A stretch of DNA of 64,000 bases from Brooklawnia cerclae (GCF_011758645.1 NZ_JAAMOZ010000001.1:1736001-1800000), one strand, 5' to 3'; shown: positions 26,006-34,224, numbered from the stretch's first letter. The notes: generated by a model not told the origin, from the letters alone. Program-made: numbers and translations.

Positions 26006-26554
26006 ATGACCACGGCCGTCGAATCGGCCGTCCACTGGACCCTGCCGGTGTTGCTCCCGGTCGCCGCGTGGCTGTTCCTGTTCCGGCCCGCGCTGAGCGA
26101 CGCGGCTGGGCGGTCGTCCCTCTGCGCGGCACCCATCCCGAGATCGCACTGCGCCACACCGCGGGATGGTCCCCCATCGCGGCGAGCGCCGACTTCCGCG
26201 TCGAGGCGCCCTACGGCCCGCAATGGACGATCTACGCGGAGCCCGAGTTCCTCCCCCTGGCCAGCTGTGGGCGGTGATCGACGTCCTGATGGCGAACGCG
26301 GCGGCAGACGGCATGCCGCTGATCCCTGGCATTCCGCCGGAGTCCACGTCGTCGGACGGTCGGCAGCCGAGTTTCACCCCCGAGACGGCCCGCGGACTGC
26401 TTGGACGTATCGGGCGCCACGTGACCTAGCCGCCGATCGGGAGAAGCGACGTTGCGGGCCCGTTCTCCTCGGCACCGCGCTGCTGTTCGGCGGGCTGTAC
26501 GCAGCGGGATTCCTGCTCACCGGCGATGCCCTGTTCTTCTTGCACCAGAGTTGA
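26006..26554 (+). pseudogene. Frameshifted membrane-protein gene
   Basis: The gene-free stretch 25831-26792 contains a decayed coding region. Protein-like segments follow one another in three frames: MTTAVESAVHWTLPVLLPVA with a first membrane helix (from 26006), then RGTHPEIALRHTAGWSPIAA (to a stop at 26275), then LWAVIDVLMANAAADGMPL (to a stop at 26427-26429), then LLGTALLFGGLYAAGFLLTG, a C-terminal membrane helix ending at 26554. At least three frame changes are needed to join them. The family is not recognised. Sequencing error could mimic this but would have to occur several times. Confidence 0.5.
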
Positions 26555-26593
26555 GCGATTCCCGGGCCGGCGGCCCCCTGCGGGCGAACCCGC

Positions 26594-26690
26594 GTGACAC
26601 AGTTCCTTCAAATCAGGCCGGGCGGTGGCTCACGTCAGCATCACCCGTAGCCACCAGGTCAGGCCGAAAAATTTGAAGGAACTGTGTCAC
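26594..26690. repeat. 97-bp element with 20-bp perfect terminal inverted repeats
   Basis: GTGACACAGTTCCTTCAAAT at 26594-26613 and its exact reverse complement at 26671-26690 enclose 57 bases. Inside, GGTGGCT/AGCCACC forms a second inverted pair, and CAGGCCG occurs twice in direct orientation. It lies between the pseudogene and the convergent nrdJ terminator. It may be a miniature mobile element or a bidirectional terminator-like structure. Confidence 0.6.
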
Positions 26691-26738
26691 GGCCTGGCCC
26701 GGTGACTCCGGGTGCGAACGTGTTTTCTGCCCCACACA

Positions 26739-26782
26739 GACGGCGGGCCGGCCCCTCCCGGAGGAGGAACCGGCCCGCCGTC
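26739..26782 (-). terminator. nrdJ terminator
   Basis: A 13-bp perfect stem GACGGCGGGCCGG/CCGGCCCGCCGTC, with an internal CCTCC/GGAGG hairpin in the loop, 10 bases after the nrdJ stop. Confidence 0.7.
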
Positions 26783-26792
26783 AGGGCGTCGA

Positions 26793-29633
26793 CTAGCTGC
26801 AGCCGCTGGTCGAGCCGCAGCCCTCGCAGACGTAGCAGCTTCCGGACGGCCGCATCTTCGTGCCGCAGGTCATGCACAGTGGCGCGTCCACCGCCAAGCC
26901 CGTCATGGTCTCGAGCAACTCGGCCGTGGTGTGCGGCTTCGCCTCGATCAGCACCGGCTGGAGCGGCCCGGCACCGTCGACCCGGAGGTCGTCGCCCGCG
27001 TCGTTCTTGAGCTGCTCCGACTCAGGCATCTCGGCCGCTTCCTCCTCCGAGAGGTAGCTGCCCGTCTCCACGTAGCGAGCGCGCTCGGACGCGGTGTAGA
27101 TGCCCAACTCCGCCCGCTCGTCGAACGAGAGGTAATCGAGCGCCAGCCGCCGGAAGATGTAGTCCATGATCGACTGGGCGATCCGGATGTCCGGGTCGTC
27201 GGTCATGCCGGCGGGCTCGAACTTCAGGTTCGTGAACTTCTGGACGAAGCTCTCCAGCGGCACCCCGTACTGCAGGCCGATCGACACCGCGATCGAGAAC
27301 GCGTCCATCACACCGGCCAGGGTCGACCCCTGCTTGCCGAGCTTCAGGAACACCTCACCCAGACGCCCGTCGTCGTACGAACCCGAGGTCATGTAGCCCT
27401 CGGCCCCCGCCACGGAGAAGCTCGTGGTGCGGCCCGAACGCGACTTGGGCAGGCGCTGGCGGCGCGGTCGGTACTCGATGCGCACCTCGGGCTCCGGAGT
27501 CGCGGCCTTCTCGTCGACCTTCTTCGCGTCCGACAGCGGCTGACCGACCTTGCAGTTGTCGCGGTAGACCGCGATCGCCTTGAGGCCCAGGCGCCAGCCC
27601 TCCATGTACACGTCGGCGATATCGTCGACCGACGCACTCTCGGGCAGGTTGACGGTCTTGCTGATCGCACCCGACAGGAACGGCTGCACAGCGGCCATCA
27701 TGCGCACGTGCCCCATCGGCTTGATCGCCCTGGCGCCCATGGCGGTGTCGAAGACCTCGTAGTGCTCGGGCCTCAGGCCCGGGGCGTCGATGACATTGCC
27801 GTGCTCGCTGATGTGCGCGACGACCGCCTCGACCTGCTCCGGCTGGTAGCCGAGGTTCTTGAGGGCCTGGGGCACCGTCTGGTTGACGATCTGCATCGAG
27901 CTGCCGCCGACCAGCTTCTTGAACTTGACCAGCGAGAAGTCGGGCTCGATGCCCGTGGTGTCGCAGTCCATCATGAAGCCGATGGTGCCGGTCGGGGCCA
28001 GCAGGGACGCCTGGGCGTTGCGGAACCCGTTGTGGGCGCCGAGTTCGATCACGTGCTCCCACTCATGGCCGGCGGCGTCACGCACCTCGCGGTCGAGCGA
28101 GTGCAGCGGCCGGAGGTCGTCGTTCGCGGTCTGGTGCTTGCGCATCACCCGCTGGTGGGCATCGGCGTTGCGGGCGTACCCCGTGTAGGGGCCGACCACA
28201 GCGGCCAGTTCTGCGCTGCGCCGATAGGCGACGGCAGTCATCAACGAGGTGATGGCGGCGGCGAGCGCGCGTCCGCCCTCCGAGTCGTATCCCTTGCCGA
28301 GCGCCATCAACAGGGCGCCCAGGTTCGCATACCCGATGCCGAGCTGACGGTAGTCGCGGGTGGTCTTCGCGATCGGCTCGGTCGGGAAGTCGGCGAACGT
28401 GATCGAGATGTCCATGGCGAGGATGATCAGTTCGACGGCCTTGGTGAACCGGGCGGTGTCGAAGGTGTCGTCCGGACGCAGGAACTTCATGAGGTTGAGG
28501 CTCGCCAGGTTGCACGACGAGTTGTCCAGGCTCATGTACTCCGAGCACGGGTTGGACGCGGTGATGCGTCCCGACTCGGGGTTGGTGTGCCAGGCGTTGA
28601 TCGTGTCGTCGTACTGCAATCCGGGGTCGGCGCACTCCCACGCGGCCTGGGCGATCTTGCGGAACAACTCGGGAGCGGCGACCGTGTCGATGACCTCACC
28701 GGTCGTGCGTGCCCTCAGGCCGAACGAGCCACCGTCGACGACGGCCTGCATGAACTCGTCACTCACCCGCACGGAGTTGTTCGCGTTCTGGTACTGCACC
28801 GAGGCGATGTCCCTGCCGCCCAGGTCCATGTCGAAACCGGCGTCGCGCAGAACGCGGATCTTCTCCTCCTCGCGGGCCTTGGTCTCGACGAACTCCTCGA
28901 TGTCGGGGTGATCGACGTCGAGGACGACCATCTTCGCGGCCCGGCGGGTCGCGCCACCCGACTTGATCGTGCCCGCCGACGCGTCCGCGCCACGCATGAA
29001 GCTCACCGGGCCCGAGGCGGTGCCGCCGGACGAGCGGAGCAGTTCCTTGGACGAACGGATCCGCGAGAGGTTCAGGCCGGCACCCGAGCCGCCTTTGAAG
29101 ATCATGCCCTCCTCGCGGTACCAGTTCAGGATCGACTCCATCGAGTCGTCCACACTGAGGATGAAGCAAGCGCTGACCTGCTGCGGTGCCTCCGTGCCCA
29201 CGTTGAACCACACGGGCGAGTTGAAGCTGAAGTACTGGTGCAGCAGCAGCCACGTGAGCTCGTCGGCGAAGACGCCCGCATCGGCCTCGGAAGCGAAATA
29301 GCCGTTGTCGAGGCCGGTCTGGCGATACTTGCCGACGACGCGGTCGATGAGCGTCTTCAGGCTGGCCTCGCGCCGGGGTGTGCCCAGCGCCCCCCGGAAG
29401 TACTTCGTGGTGACGATGGTGGACGCGTTGACGCTCCAGAAGTCGGGAAACTCGACGCCATGCTGTTCGAAGACGGTCTCCCCGGTCTTCCAGTTCGTCT
29501 GGACGACGTCACGCAGTTCCCAGGTCACCTGGTCGTACGGGTGCACCCCTTCGGTGGTGAACACACGCTCGATGGTCATTCCGCGGCCTGCGGACTGCAG
29601 GTCGGTCCTCTGGTCATACGTCGTGTCGGTCAC
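26793..29633 (-). CDS. nrdJ: Vitamin B12-dependent class II ribonucleotide reductase
   Basis: A 946-residue adenosylcobalamin-dependent reductase that makes deoxyribonucleotides with or without oxygen. Key blocks: FNSPVWFNVG, QQVSACFILSVDDSMESI (one of the redox cysteines), FKGGSGAGLNLSRIRSS, ASNPCSEYMSLDNSSCNLAS (radical-site region), LAPTGTIGFMMDCDTTGIEP and LPESASVDDIADVYMEGW. The last 25 residues form a zinc-ribbon tail with repeated CxxC pairs (CMTCGTKM, CYVCEGCG, ending SGCS), which re-reduces the active site in class II enzymes. The GTG at 29633 has AGGAGA upstream. It lies 55 bp after nrdR and is probably co-transcribed with it. Confidence 0.96.
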   Translation of the reverse strand: MTDTTYDQRTDLQSAGRGMTIERVFTTEGVHPYDQVTWELRDVVQTNWKTGETVFEQHGVEFPDFWSVNASTIVTTKYFRGALGTPRREASLKTLIDRVVGKYRQTGLDNGYFASEADAGVFADELTWLLLHQYFSFNSPVWFNVGTEAPQQVSACFILSVDDSMESILNWYREEGMIFKGGSGAGLNLSRIRSSKELLRSSGGTASGPVSFMRGADASAGTIKSGGATRRAAKMVVLDVDHPDIEEFVETKAREEEKIRVLRDAGFDMDLGGRDIASVQYQNANNSVRVSDEFMQAVVDGGSFGLRARTTGEVIDTVAAPELFRKIAQAAWECADPGLQYDDTINAWHTNPESGRITASNPCSEYMSLDNSSCNLASLNLMKFLRPDDTFDTARFTKAVELIILAMDISITFADFPTEPIAKTTRDYRQLGIGYANLGALLMALGKGYDSEGGRALAAAITSLMTAVAYRRSAELAAVVGPYTGYARNADAHQRVMRKHQTANDDLRPLHSLDREVRDAAGHEWEHVIELGAHNGFRNAQASLLAPTGTIGFMMDCDTTGIEPDFSLVKFKKLVGGSSMQIVNQTVPQALKNLGYQPEQVEAVVAHISEHGNVIDAPGLRPEHYEVFDTAMGARAIKPMGHVRMMAAVQPFLSGAISKTVNLPESASVDDIADVYMEGWRLGLKAIAVYRDNCKVGQPLSDAKKVDEKAATPEPEVRIEYRPRRQRLPKSRSGRTTSFSVAGAEGYMTSGSYDDGRLGEVFLKLGKQGSTLAGVMDAFSIAVSIGLQYGVPLESFVQKFTNLKFEPAGMTDDPDIRIAQSIMDYIFRRLALDYLSFDERAELGIYTASERARYVETGSYLSEEEAAEMPESEQLKNDAGDDLRVDGAGPLQPVLIEAKPHTTAELLETMTGLAVDAPLCMTCGTKMRPSGSCYVCEGCGSTSGCS

Positions 29634-29688
29634 GATCTTCTCCTGCTCATGAGTGATGGCGGTGGGTGGGTTGGTGCGCGCTGACGGA

Positions 29689-30192
29689 TCAGTGCGTGGC
29701 GGTCGGTTCGAGGTCCTGGTCGCCCAGATCCCCTGCTTCGGCCAGTAGCTCGGTGGCGCGCATCCGGGCGATCTCGTCCAAGAAGTCGTCGACCGAGTTG
29801 TAGTGCTTGTAGACGCTCGCGAAGCGCAGATAGGCCACGGGGTCGAGTTCGCTCAACGGGCCGAGGATGGCCACACCGACGTCCTCCGTCGGGATCTCGG
29901 CCTGGCCGGACGCGCGTACGGCCTCCTCGACAGCCTGCCCGAGCCGTGCCAACTGGGCTTCGGTGACAGGACGCCCCTTGCAGGCCTTCCGGACGCCGGC
30001 TACGACCTTGTCGCGATTGAACGGTTCGACCACACCGGACTTCTTCACCACGACCAGTTGCATCTGCTCGATCGTCGTGAAACGCCGTTCGCATGCCGGG
30101 CACTGACGACGACGGCGGATGCTCGCACCGTCCTCGGAGACCCGGGAGTCGAGCACGCGCGAGTCGCAATGGTGACAATAGGGGCAGTGCAT
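29689..30192 (-). CDS. nrdR: Transcriptional repressor NrdR
   Basis: A 167-residue repressor of ribonucleotide reductase genes. The N-terminal zinc ribbon has Cys3, Cys6, Cys31 and Cys34, followed by the [16 protein letters not shown] motif; an ATP-cone domain that senses ATP/dATP follows ([20 protein letters not shown] onward). Length is normal; the C-terminus is slightly extended and acidic. The ATG at 30192 is chosen because GGAGGAAC lies just upstream; the open frame continues to 30276 without family resemblance. It is first in the nrdR-nrdJ unit, so autoregulation with nrdJ is expected. Confidence 0.95.
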   Translation of the reverse strand: MHCPYCHHCDSRVLDSRVSEDGASIRRRRQCPACERRFTTIEQMQLVVVKKSGVVEPFNRDKVVAGVRKACKGRPVTEAQLARLGQAVEEAVRASGQAEIPTEDVGVAILGPLSELDPVAYLRFASVYKHYNSVDDFLDEIARMRATELLAEAGDLGDQDLEPTATH

Positions 30193-30217
30193 CGTTCCTC
30201 CTCGGCTGCCGTGCGTC

Positions 30218-30269
30218 TGTGGATAGCTCTGTGGACATCTTGTGGGTGGTGACCACAATCTGTGGACAA
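30218..30269. promoter_or_regulatory. Three DnaA-box-like sites upstream of nrdR
   Basis: TGTGGATAG (30218-30226), TGTGGACAT (30230-30238) and TGTGGACAA (30261-30269). The last is the reverse complement of TTGTCCACA, a consensus actinobacterial DnaA box; the others differ by one base. TTGTGG-N7-CCACAA (30240-30258) overlaps the cluster. Confidence 0.5.
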
Positions 30270-30281
30270 AAGACATCCGTG

Positions 30282-30317
30282 TAACTACTAGATGTAGGAA
30301 CAGTACATCTTTTGATC
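30282..30317. promoter_or_regulatory. Probable NrdR box pair
   Basis: TAACTACTAGATGTAGGAA (30282-30300) resembles actinobacterial NrdR boxes (CTACATCTAGT on the other strand); a weaker AGTACATCTTTTGATC follows at 30302-30317. NrdR boxes normally occur in pairs upstream of nrd genes. The second box is uncertain. Confidence 0.45.
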
Positions 30318-30386
30318 ATCAAATCAAGGAGGTTTGGGAACGACGCGCGGGGAAACCGGGCGATTCGGCGTGTCGCCGCGATTGCG

Positions 30387-30809
30387 TCAGACGATGTTGC
30401 GCACGACGGCGAAGACCACGCCGATGACACCGACGATGACATACAGCCTGTTCTGCCGCAGGAGCGGACGCGCCCACCGCGGAGGACGAACGGCCGGACC
30501 GCCCAGGGCCTCCACCGCCCACACGACCCCGCAGACGATCAAGACGCCCACGGCCACGACGAACAGTGCATTGAGCGACCATGCGGACGCCACGTCTCCC
30601 CTTGTCAGCCGCAGTGCCGCCCGCGTCGAGCCGCACAATGGGCACTGCAGGCCGGTCAGTTCGCGGAACGGACACGGGACTCCCACTCCCAGGACCGCGT
30701 GAGCGGCAGCGATCGCCCCTCCCACGAGCACGAATGCACCCAGCCTTGTCAACGCGCGACGCGCGGAGAAGGCTGGGAGCACGGGTGCCGGCGCAGACAT
30801 AGTGGCCAT
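30387..30809 (-). CDS. DUF2752 membrane protein
   Basis: A 140-residue membrane protein with three predicted helices. The family signature CPFRELTGLQCPLCGSTRA lies at residues 46-64, with Cys46, Cys56 and Cys59 at a membrane face. Helices cover about 22-44, 79-100 and 122-139. Function unknown; the Cys cluster suggests metal or redox binding. The ATG at 30809 has AAGGA 7 bases upstream. It is divergent from the RDD gene; in other actinobacteria DUF2752 and RDD/CD225-type membrane genes are often close neighbours. Confidence 0.82.
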   Translation of the reverse strand: MATMSAPAPVLPAFSARRALTRLGAFVLVGGAIAAAHAVLGVGVPCPFRELTGLQCPLCGSTRAALRLTRGDVASAWSLNALFVVAVGVLIVCGVVWAVEALGGPAVRPPRWARPLLRQNRLYVIVGVIGVVFAVVRNIV

Positions 30810-30888
30810 TATCCGTCCTTCTGAGCTTCGATGCGACCCATCGGCCCGTAGGATTCAGTGCAGTCACGCAACGCGATTGGAGAATGCT

Positions 30889-32499
30889 GTGAGCAACGAC
30901 TACTGGGGTCGACCGGCCGACCCGAGCCAAGACCCAGCTGGTCACGAGCCTGGGCAGTCGGACCAGGACTCCACCCCGCAGGCTGAGCAGACCCCGACCG
31001 GTGACGGGCAGCCCACATACGGCCAACCCGCTTACGGCCAGCAGCCTTCGCCCAATCAGACCAGCCCCTCCGAGCAGAGCGGCCCATCGGCAGGCTCCTC
31101 GGCCACCTCCGACCCCACTGCCCCCTACGGACAGTCGCCGTACGGAAGCCCTTCCCCTTCGCCCTACGGTTCCGCGCCGTACGGACAGCAGCCCTCCGGG
31201 CAGGCCGGTGCCTACGGGCAGACCGGTGCCACTCCGGCCGGGCAGCCGTCGTCGCCCTACGGCCAGTCGCCGTACGGTCAGACGTCCTACGGACAGTCGT
31301 CGTACGGCCAGTCGTCGTACGGCCAGACCGGCACACCGTCCACCCCGGGGACGAGTTCCACCCCGACCGCGAGCCCCTACGGGACGCCCAGCCCGTACGG
31401 ACAGGCCAGCACCCCCGGCTACGGGCAGGCGGGCACATCGGGCTCCTACGATCAGGCCGGGCAGTCGGGATACGGACAGCCGGGTGCCACCAGTCCCTAC
31501 GACCCGACCGCACAGTCGGGCTACGGACAGCCCACGTACGGGCAGTCGGGATACGGGCAGACACCCTCGTCCCAGTCCCCGTACGGTCAGCAGCCCGCCG
31601 GATCCCCGACCTCGCAGGGATCGCCGAGCTACGGCTCGTCCTACGGGCAGAGCGGCTACGGTCAGACCGGTTCTCCTGCCCAGGACGCCTACGGGCAATC
31701 GTCCGCGTCCCCGACCTCCCAGGGTTCCCCGAGCTACGGTTCCTCGACGTCCTATGGCCAGAGCGGCTACGGACAGACCGGCGCCTACGGACAGGACGCC
31801 AACCAGGCTTCCCCGAACTACGGGCAGACCGGCGCCTACGGGCAGAGCGCGGGCTACGGCACCCCGTCGTACGGGCAGGACGCGGGATATGCGACCCCGG
31901 GCGCTTCCGGCGGCTACGGACAACCCGGCTACCCGCCGCAGGATTCGTACGGGCAGCAGCCGAACTACGGCTACGGCCAGCCCGCATACTCCGGCGAGGT
32001 GTACGGGCCGGTGGGCGCAACCGGTGCGCCGTACGCATCGTGGGGCAAGCGTGCCCTCGGTTGGCTCGTCGACTACCTGGCCCCCGCGATCGTCACGGGG
32101 ATCATCGGCTCGGCGATCAACGGGGTCGCCGGGACGGACTACAACGGTAACGGGATCGGCAACGTGGTCGAGTACGTGCTCTTCTACGGTTTCCTCATCT
32201 ACAACACGGGTTACCTCGGCGGCACCACCGGCCAGTCGTACGGGCGCCGGATCGCGAAGACCCGCCTCGTGGCGGAGTCGACCGGCGCTCCTCTCGGCTT
32301 CGGCATGGGCTTCCTGAGGTTGGTCGCCCACTTCCTCGACAGCCTGATCTGCGGCATCGGCTGGCTGTTCCCGCTGTGGGACGCCAAGCGCCAGACGCTG
32401 GCTGACAAGGTGACGTCCAGCGTGGTCATCGACGAGTCGGTGAGCCCTGTGCCTCCCACCGGCTACCCGCAGCAGCCCCAGCAACCGATGGGATACTGA
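30889..32499 (+). CDS. RDD-family membrane protein with a long Tyr-Gly-Gln-rich N-terminal region
   Basis: A 536-residue protein. Residues 1-40 are polar. About 41-380 are low complexity, made of Tyr, Gly, Gln, Ser, Pro, Thr and Ala, with about 29 YGQ tripeptides in contexts such as SYGQSSYGQ, GYGQ and SPYGQ. Lys and Arg are nearly absent from this part. The C-terminal 150 residues form an RDD domain: KRALGWLVDYLAPAIVTG, a second helix VVEYVLFYGFLIYNTGYLG, GQSYGRRIAKTRLV, and a third helix ending in FPLWDAKRQTLADKV. RDD proteins are small membrane proteins, some transporting ions. The GTG at 30889 has GGAG 6 bases upstream. A double hairpin terminator follows. Confidence 0.9.
   Translation: MSNDYWGRPADPSQDPAGHEPGQSDQDSTPQAEQTPTGDGQPTYGQPAYGQQPSPNQTSPSEQSGPSAGSSATSDPTAPYGQSPYGSPSPSPYGSAPYGQQPSGQAGAYGQTGATPAGQPSSPYGQSPYGQTSYGQSSYGQSSYGQTGTPSTPGTSSTPTASPYGTPSPYGQASTPGYGQAGTSGSYDQAGQSGYGQPGATSPYDPTAQSGYGQPTYGQSGYGQTPSSQSPYGQQPAGSPTSQGSPSYGSSYGQSGYGQTGSPAQDAYGQSSASPTSQGSPSYGSSTSYGQSGYGQTGAYGQDANQASPNYGQTGAYGQSAGYGTPSYGQDAGYATPGASGGYGQPGYPPQDSYGQQPNYGYGQPAYSGEVYGPVGATGAPYASWGKRALGWLVDYLAPAIVTGIIGSAINGVAGTDYNGNGIGNVVEYVLFYGFLIYNTGYLGGTTGQSYGRRIAKTRLVAESTGAPLGFGMGFLRLVAHFLDSLICGIGWLFPLWDAKRQTLADKVTSSVVIDESVSPVPPTGYPQQPQQPMGY
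31010..32010 (+). repeat. Degenerate in-frame coding repeats of the YGQ tail
   Basis: Tandem degenerate TACGGxCAG units with short spacers. One larger duplication of roughly 65 bp is visible: the stretch from about 31602 (coding SPTSQGSPSYGSS) recurs from about 31711 with an added Ser-Thr pair. Codon variation between copies shows the repeats are old or under protein-level selection. Confidence 0.65.
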
Positions 32500-32505
32500 C
32501 ACCTT

Positions 32506-32576
32506 CGTTCGCAGGCGCCCCACAGCGACCTGCGAACGATGCACGAACGGCGCCTGCCCTCGCGGCGGGCGCCGTT
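32506..32576 (+). terminator. Double hairpin terminator after the RDD gene
   Basis: CGTTCGCAGG/CCTGCGAACG (32506-32538), then AACGGCGCCtGCC/GGCgGGCGCCGTT (32546-32576) followed by TCCTG. It lies between convergent genes. Confidence 0.7.
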
Positions 32577-32613
32577 TCCTGTGCACGCAGCTGGACAACG
32601 GATCGGGCCACGA

Positions 32614-33129
32614 TCAGGAAAGACCGGTCGCGGAAGTGGCGTCGAGCGACAGGTACTGCGCACCGATCACCACAAGGCCCAGCACGACCACCAGCGCGAA
32701 CGCGATCATGACCACCGCGAGGCCGCGTTCCGTCAGTCTGATCGGCTGACCGATCACGTCGCGTCGAGCAGCGGGTTGCGATCCGGAAGAGGTGCGCAGT
32801 TGGGTCTGCCGCGAGGACGTCTCCCTCTGCGGCACCGGGGACGCGGGCAACGTGACAGTGGCCCTGTGGACGATGACCCGGCCGGCGACGACCGAGGACC
32901 CTACCAACGGGGCGCCGGGCTGACTCGGGCGGCCACCGGGAGCAAGCGGCCTGGTGACCGCGGACCGTGAACGACGCCGACGCAGTTCCGCCCGCGCTTC
33001 GGGAGTGAGGGGGAACTGCCGGATCACGGCACCTTCCGCGTCGCTCGCCGACGATGCAGCATCGCGGGCGCCCGGCGTCCCTCCGTCGTCATCGCCGACC
33101 TGCTGGAAATGATGAACTGTCGCGCTCAT
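32614..33129 (-). CDS. Single-pass membrane protein divergent from lexA (DivS/YneA-position SOS protein)
   Basis: A 171-residue protein. The first 130 residues are hydrophilic, basic and low in complexity (AELRRRRSRSAVTRPLAPGG); one membrane helix follows at about 136-158 (GLAVVMIAFALVVVLGLVVI) and only 13 residues remain after it. In many actinobacteria the gene divergent from lexA codes for an SOS-induced membrane protein with a LysM or similar extracellular domain that blocks division (DivS, Rv2719c). Here the position, topology and LexA boxes agree, but no LysM domain is present, so function is inferred only from context. The start ATG at 33129 follows GGGGAA. Confidence 0.6.
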   Translation of the reverse strand: MSATVHHFQQVGDDDGGTPGARDAASSASDAEGAVIRQFPLTPEARAELRRRRSRSAVTRPLAPGGRPSQPGAPLVGSSVVAGRVIVHRATVTLPASPVPQRETSSRQTQLRTSSGSQPAARRDVIGQPIRLTERGLAVVMIAFALVVVLGLVVIGAQYLSLDATSATGLS

Positions 33130-33199
33130 GATGTTCCCCCGTCTGTCCGTCTTCCCGGCCGCCGTCTTCCATCCGTTTCAGCACCACGACCCGGCCATG

Positions 33200-33215
33200 T
33201 CGAACATTTGTTCGA
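33200..33215. promoter_or_regulatory. LexA box 1
   Basis: TCGAACATTTGTTCGA, a match to the actinobacterial SOS box, 71 bp upstream of the leftward membrane-protein gene. Confidence 0.85.
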
Positions 33216-33242
33216 TACAAGACTCTAAGCCTTCTCACACCT

Positions 33243-33258
33243 TCGATCAAGTGTTCGA
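33243..33258. promoter_or_regulatory. LexA box 2
   Basis: TCGATCAAGTGTTCGA, a one-mismatch version of the palindrome, between the two divergent genes. Confidence 0.65.
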
Positions 33259-33334
33259 TTCGAAACTCGGTCCGGCGAGTCGTCCACCATCGCACCAGGC
33301 AGGTCTGACATTTTTCACGCAGGTCGCGACATCT

Positions 33335-33350
33335 TCGAACAGGTGTTTGA
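33335..33350. promoter_or_regulatory. LexA box 3, over the lexA promoter
   Basis: TCGAACAGGTGTTTGA, centred about 39 bases upstream of the lexA ATG, over the expected -35 region of the lexA promoter whose -10 is TAGTGT (33370-33375). Confidence 0.8.
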
Positions 33351-33369
33351 ATCCGAGGCGTGTTTTCCC

Positions 33370-33375
33370 TAGTGT
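33370..33375 (+). promoter_or_regulatory. lexA -10 element, leaderless start
   Basis: TAGTGT followed by 6 bases and the lexA ATG, with no Shine-Dalgarno. Predicts transcription from the start codon. Confidence 0.5.
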
Positions 33376-33381
33376 TGTGCC

Positions 33382-34194
33382 ATGATCACAGTCAGGCGTC
33401 CGGGAACAGGCCCCACTCCCCCACGACGGCGAGCAGGTCGTCCCACCGACGAGTCGGTCGCCCGGGAAATGGCCACCTCGGCGTCCATCAGCGAGTTGCC
33501 CGACGGCCCGGCTGATCCCGATGGTCTGACTCCTCGCCAGCGCCGCATTCTCGAGTTCATCCAGGCCACGGTCGAGTCACGGGGCTACCCGCCGACCATC
33601 CGTGAGATGGGTGAAGCCGTCGGGCTCGCCAGCCCGTCCAGCGTGTCGCACCAGCTCAAGGCACTCGAGTCCAAAGGTTTCCTGCGGCGGGATCCGAATC
33701 GTCCCCGGGCGCTTGAGGTCCGCCTTCCCGCGCCGCGCCCGTCGAGCGAGAACATCCTCGCCGGAGTCCCCGACCCGGACGACCCCGCCGACCCGACCGA
33801 CATGGCCGATGCGTTCCCAGTCGCGGTGCAGGTCCCGCTCCTCGGACGAATCGCGGCCGGTGCGCCCATCCTCGCGGAAGAGCAGGTGGAACAGATCATG
33901 CCGCTTCCTCGCCAACTCGTCGGCGACGGCACGTTGTTCATGCTGGAGGTCCGCGGCGACTCCATGGTGGACGCGGCCATCTGCGACGGCGACTATGTCG
34001 TCGTCCGGCAACAGCCCTCGGCCGACAACGGGGCGATCGTCGCGGCGATGATCGACGGCGAGGCCACGGTCAAGACCCTGCAGCGCACTCCCGGGCAGGT
34101 GTGGCTGATGCCGCACAATCCTGCCTATCAGCCGATCGACGGGAACCAGGCAGTCATTCTCGGTAAGGTCGTCGCGGTTCTCCGGCACGTCTGA
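33382..34194 (+). CDS. lexA: SOS repressor LexA
   Basis: A 270-residue SOS repressor. The winged helix-turn-helix covers about 50-112 ([40 protein letters not shown]). The self-cleavage site is Ala159-Gly160 in [13 protein letters not shown]; the catalytic serine is Ser194 in [11 protein letters not shown] and the lysine is Lys231 in GEATVKTLQ. The N-terminus has about 45 extra residues compared with E. coli, as is common in Actinobacteria. Three LexA boxes lie upstream, one over its own promoter. It converges with the dinG-type helicase gene. Confidence 0.97.
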   Translation: MITVRRPGTGPTPPRRRAGRPTDESVAREMATSASISELPDGPADPDGLTPRQRRILEFIQATVESRGYPPTIREMGEAVGLASPSSVSHQLKALESKGFLRRDPNRPRALEVRLPAPRPSSENILAGVPDPDDPADPTDMADAFPVAVQVPLLGRIAAGAPILAEEQVEQIMPLPRQLVGDGTLFMLEVRGDSMVDAAICDGDYVVVRQQPSADNGAIVAAMIDGEATVKTLQRTPGQVWLMPHNPAYQPIDGNQAVILGKVVAVLRHV

Positions 34195-34224
34195 GATTCG
34201 CGTACCAGGAGAAGAGTTCGTGCG

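Noticed and set aside
26712-29684. 990-codon open frame antisense to nrdJ
   Set aside because: Shadow of nrdJ through codon third positions; it runs through the nrdJ terminator and has no start signal.
29634-30386. Cobalamin riboswitch upstream of nrdR-nrdJ
   Set aside because: No B12-box-like conserved block was seen; the region is filled by NrdR- and DnaA-type sites.
30319-32598. 759-codon Gly/Arg/Leu/Val-rich open frame antisense to the RDD gene
   Set aside because: Mirror of the YGQ repeats; it covers both the RDD gene and DUF2752 and ignores their terminators.
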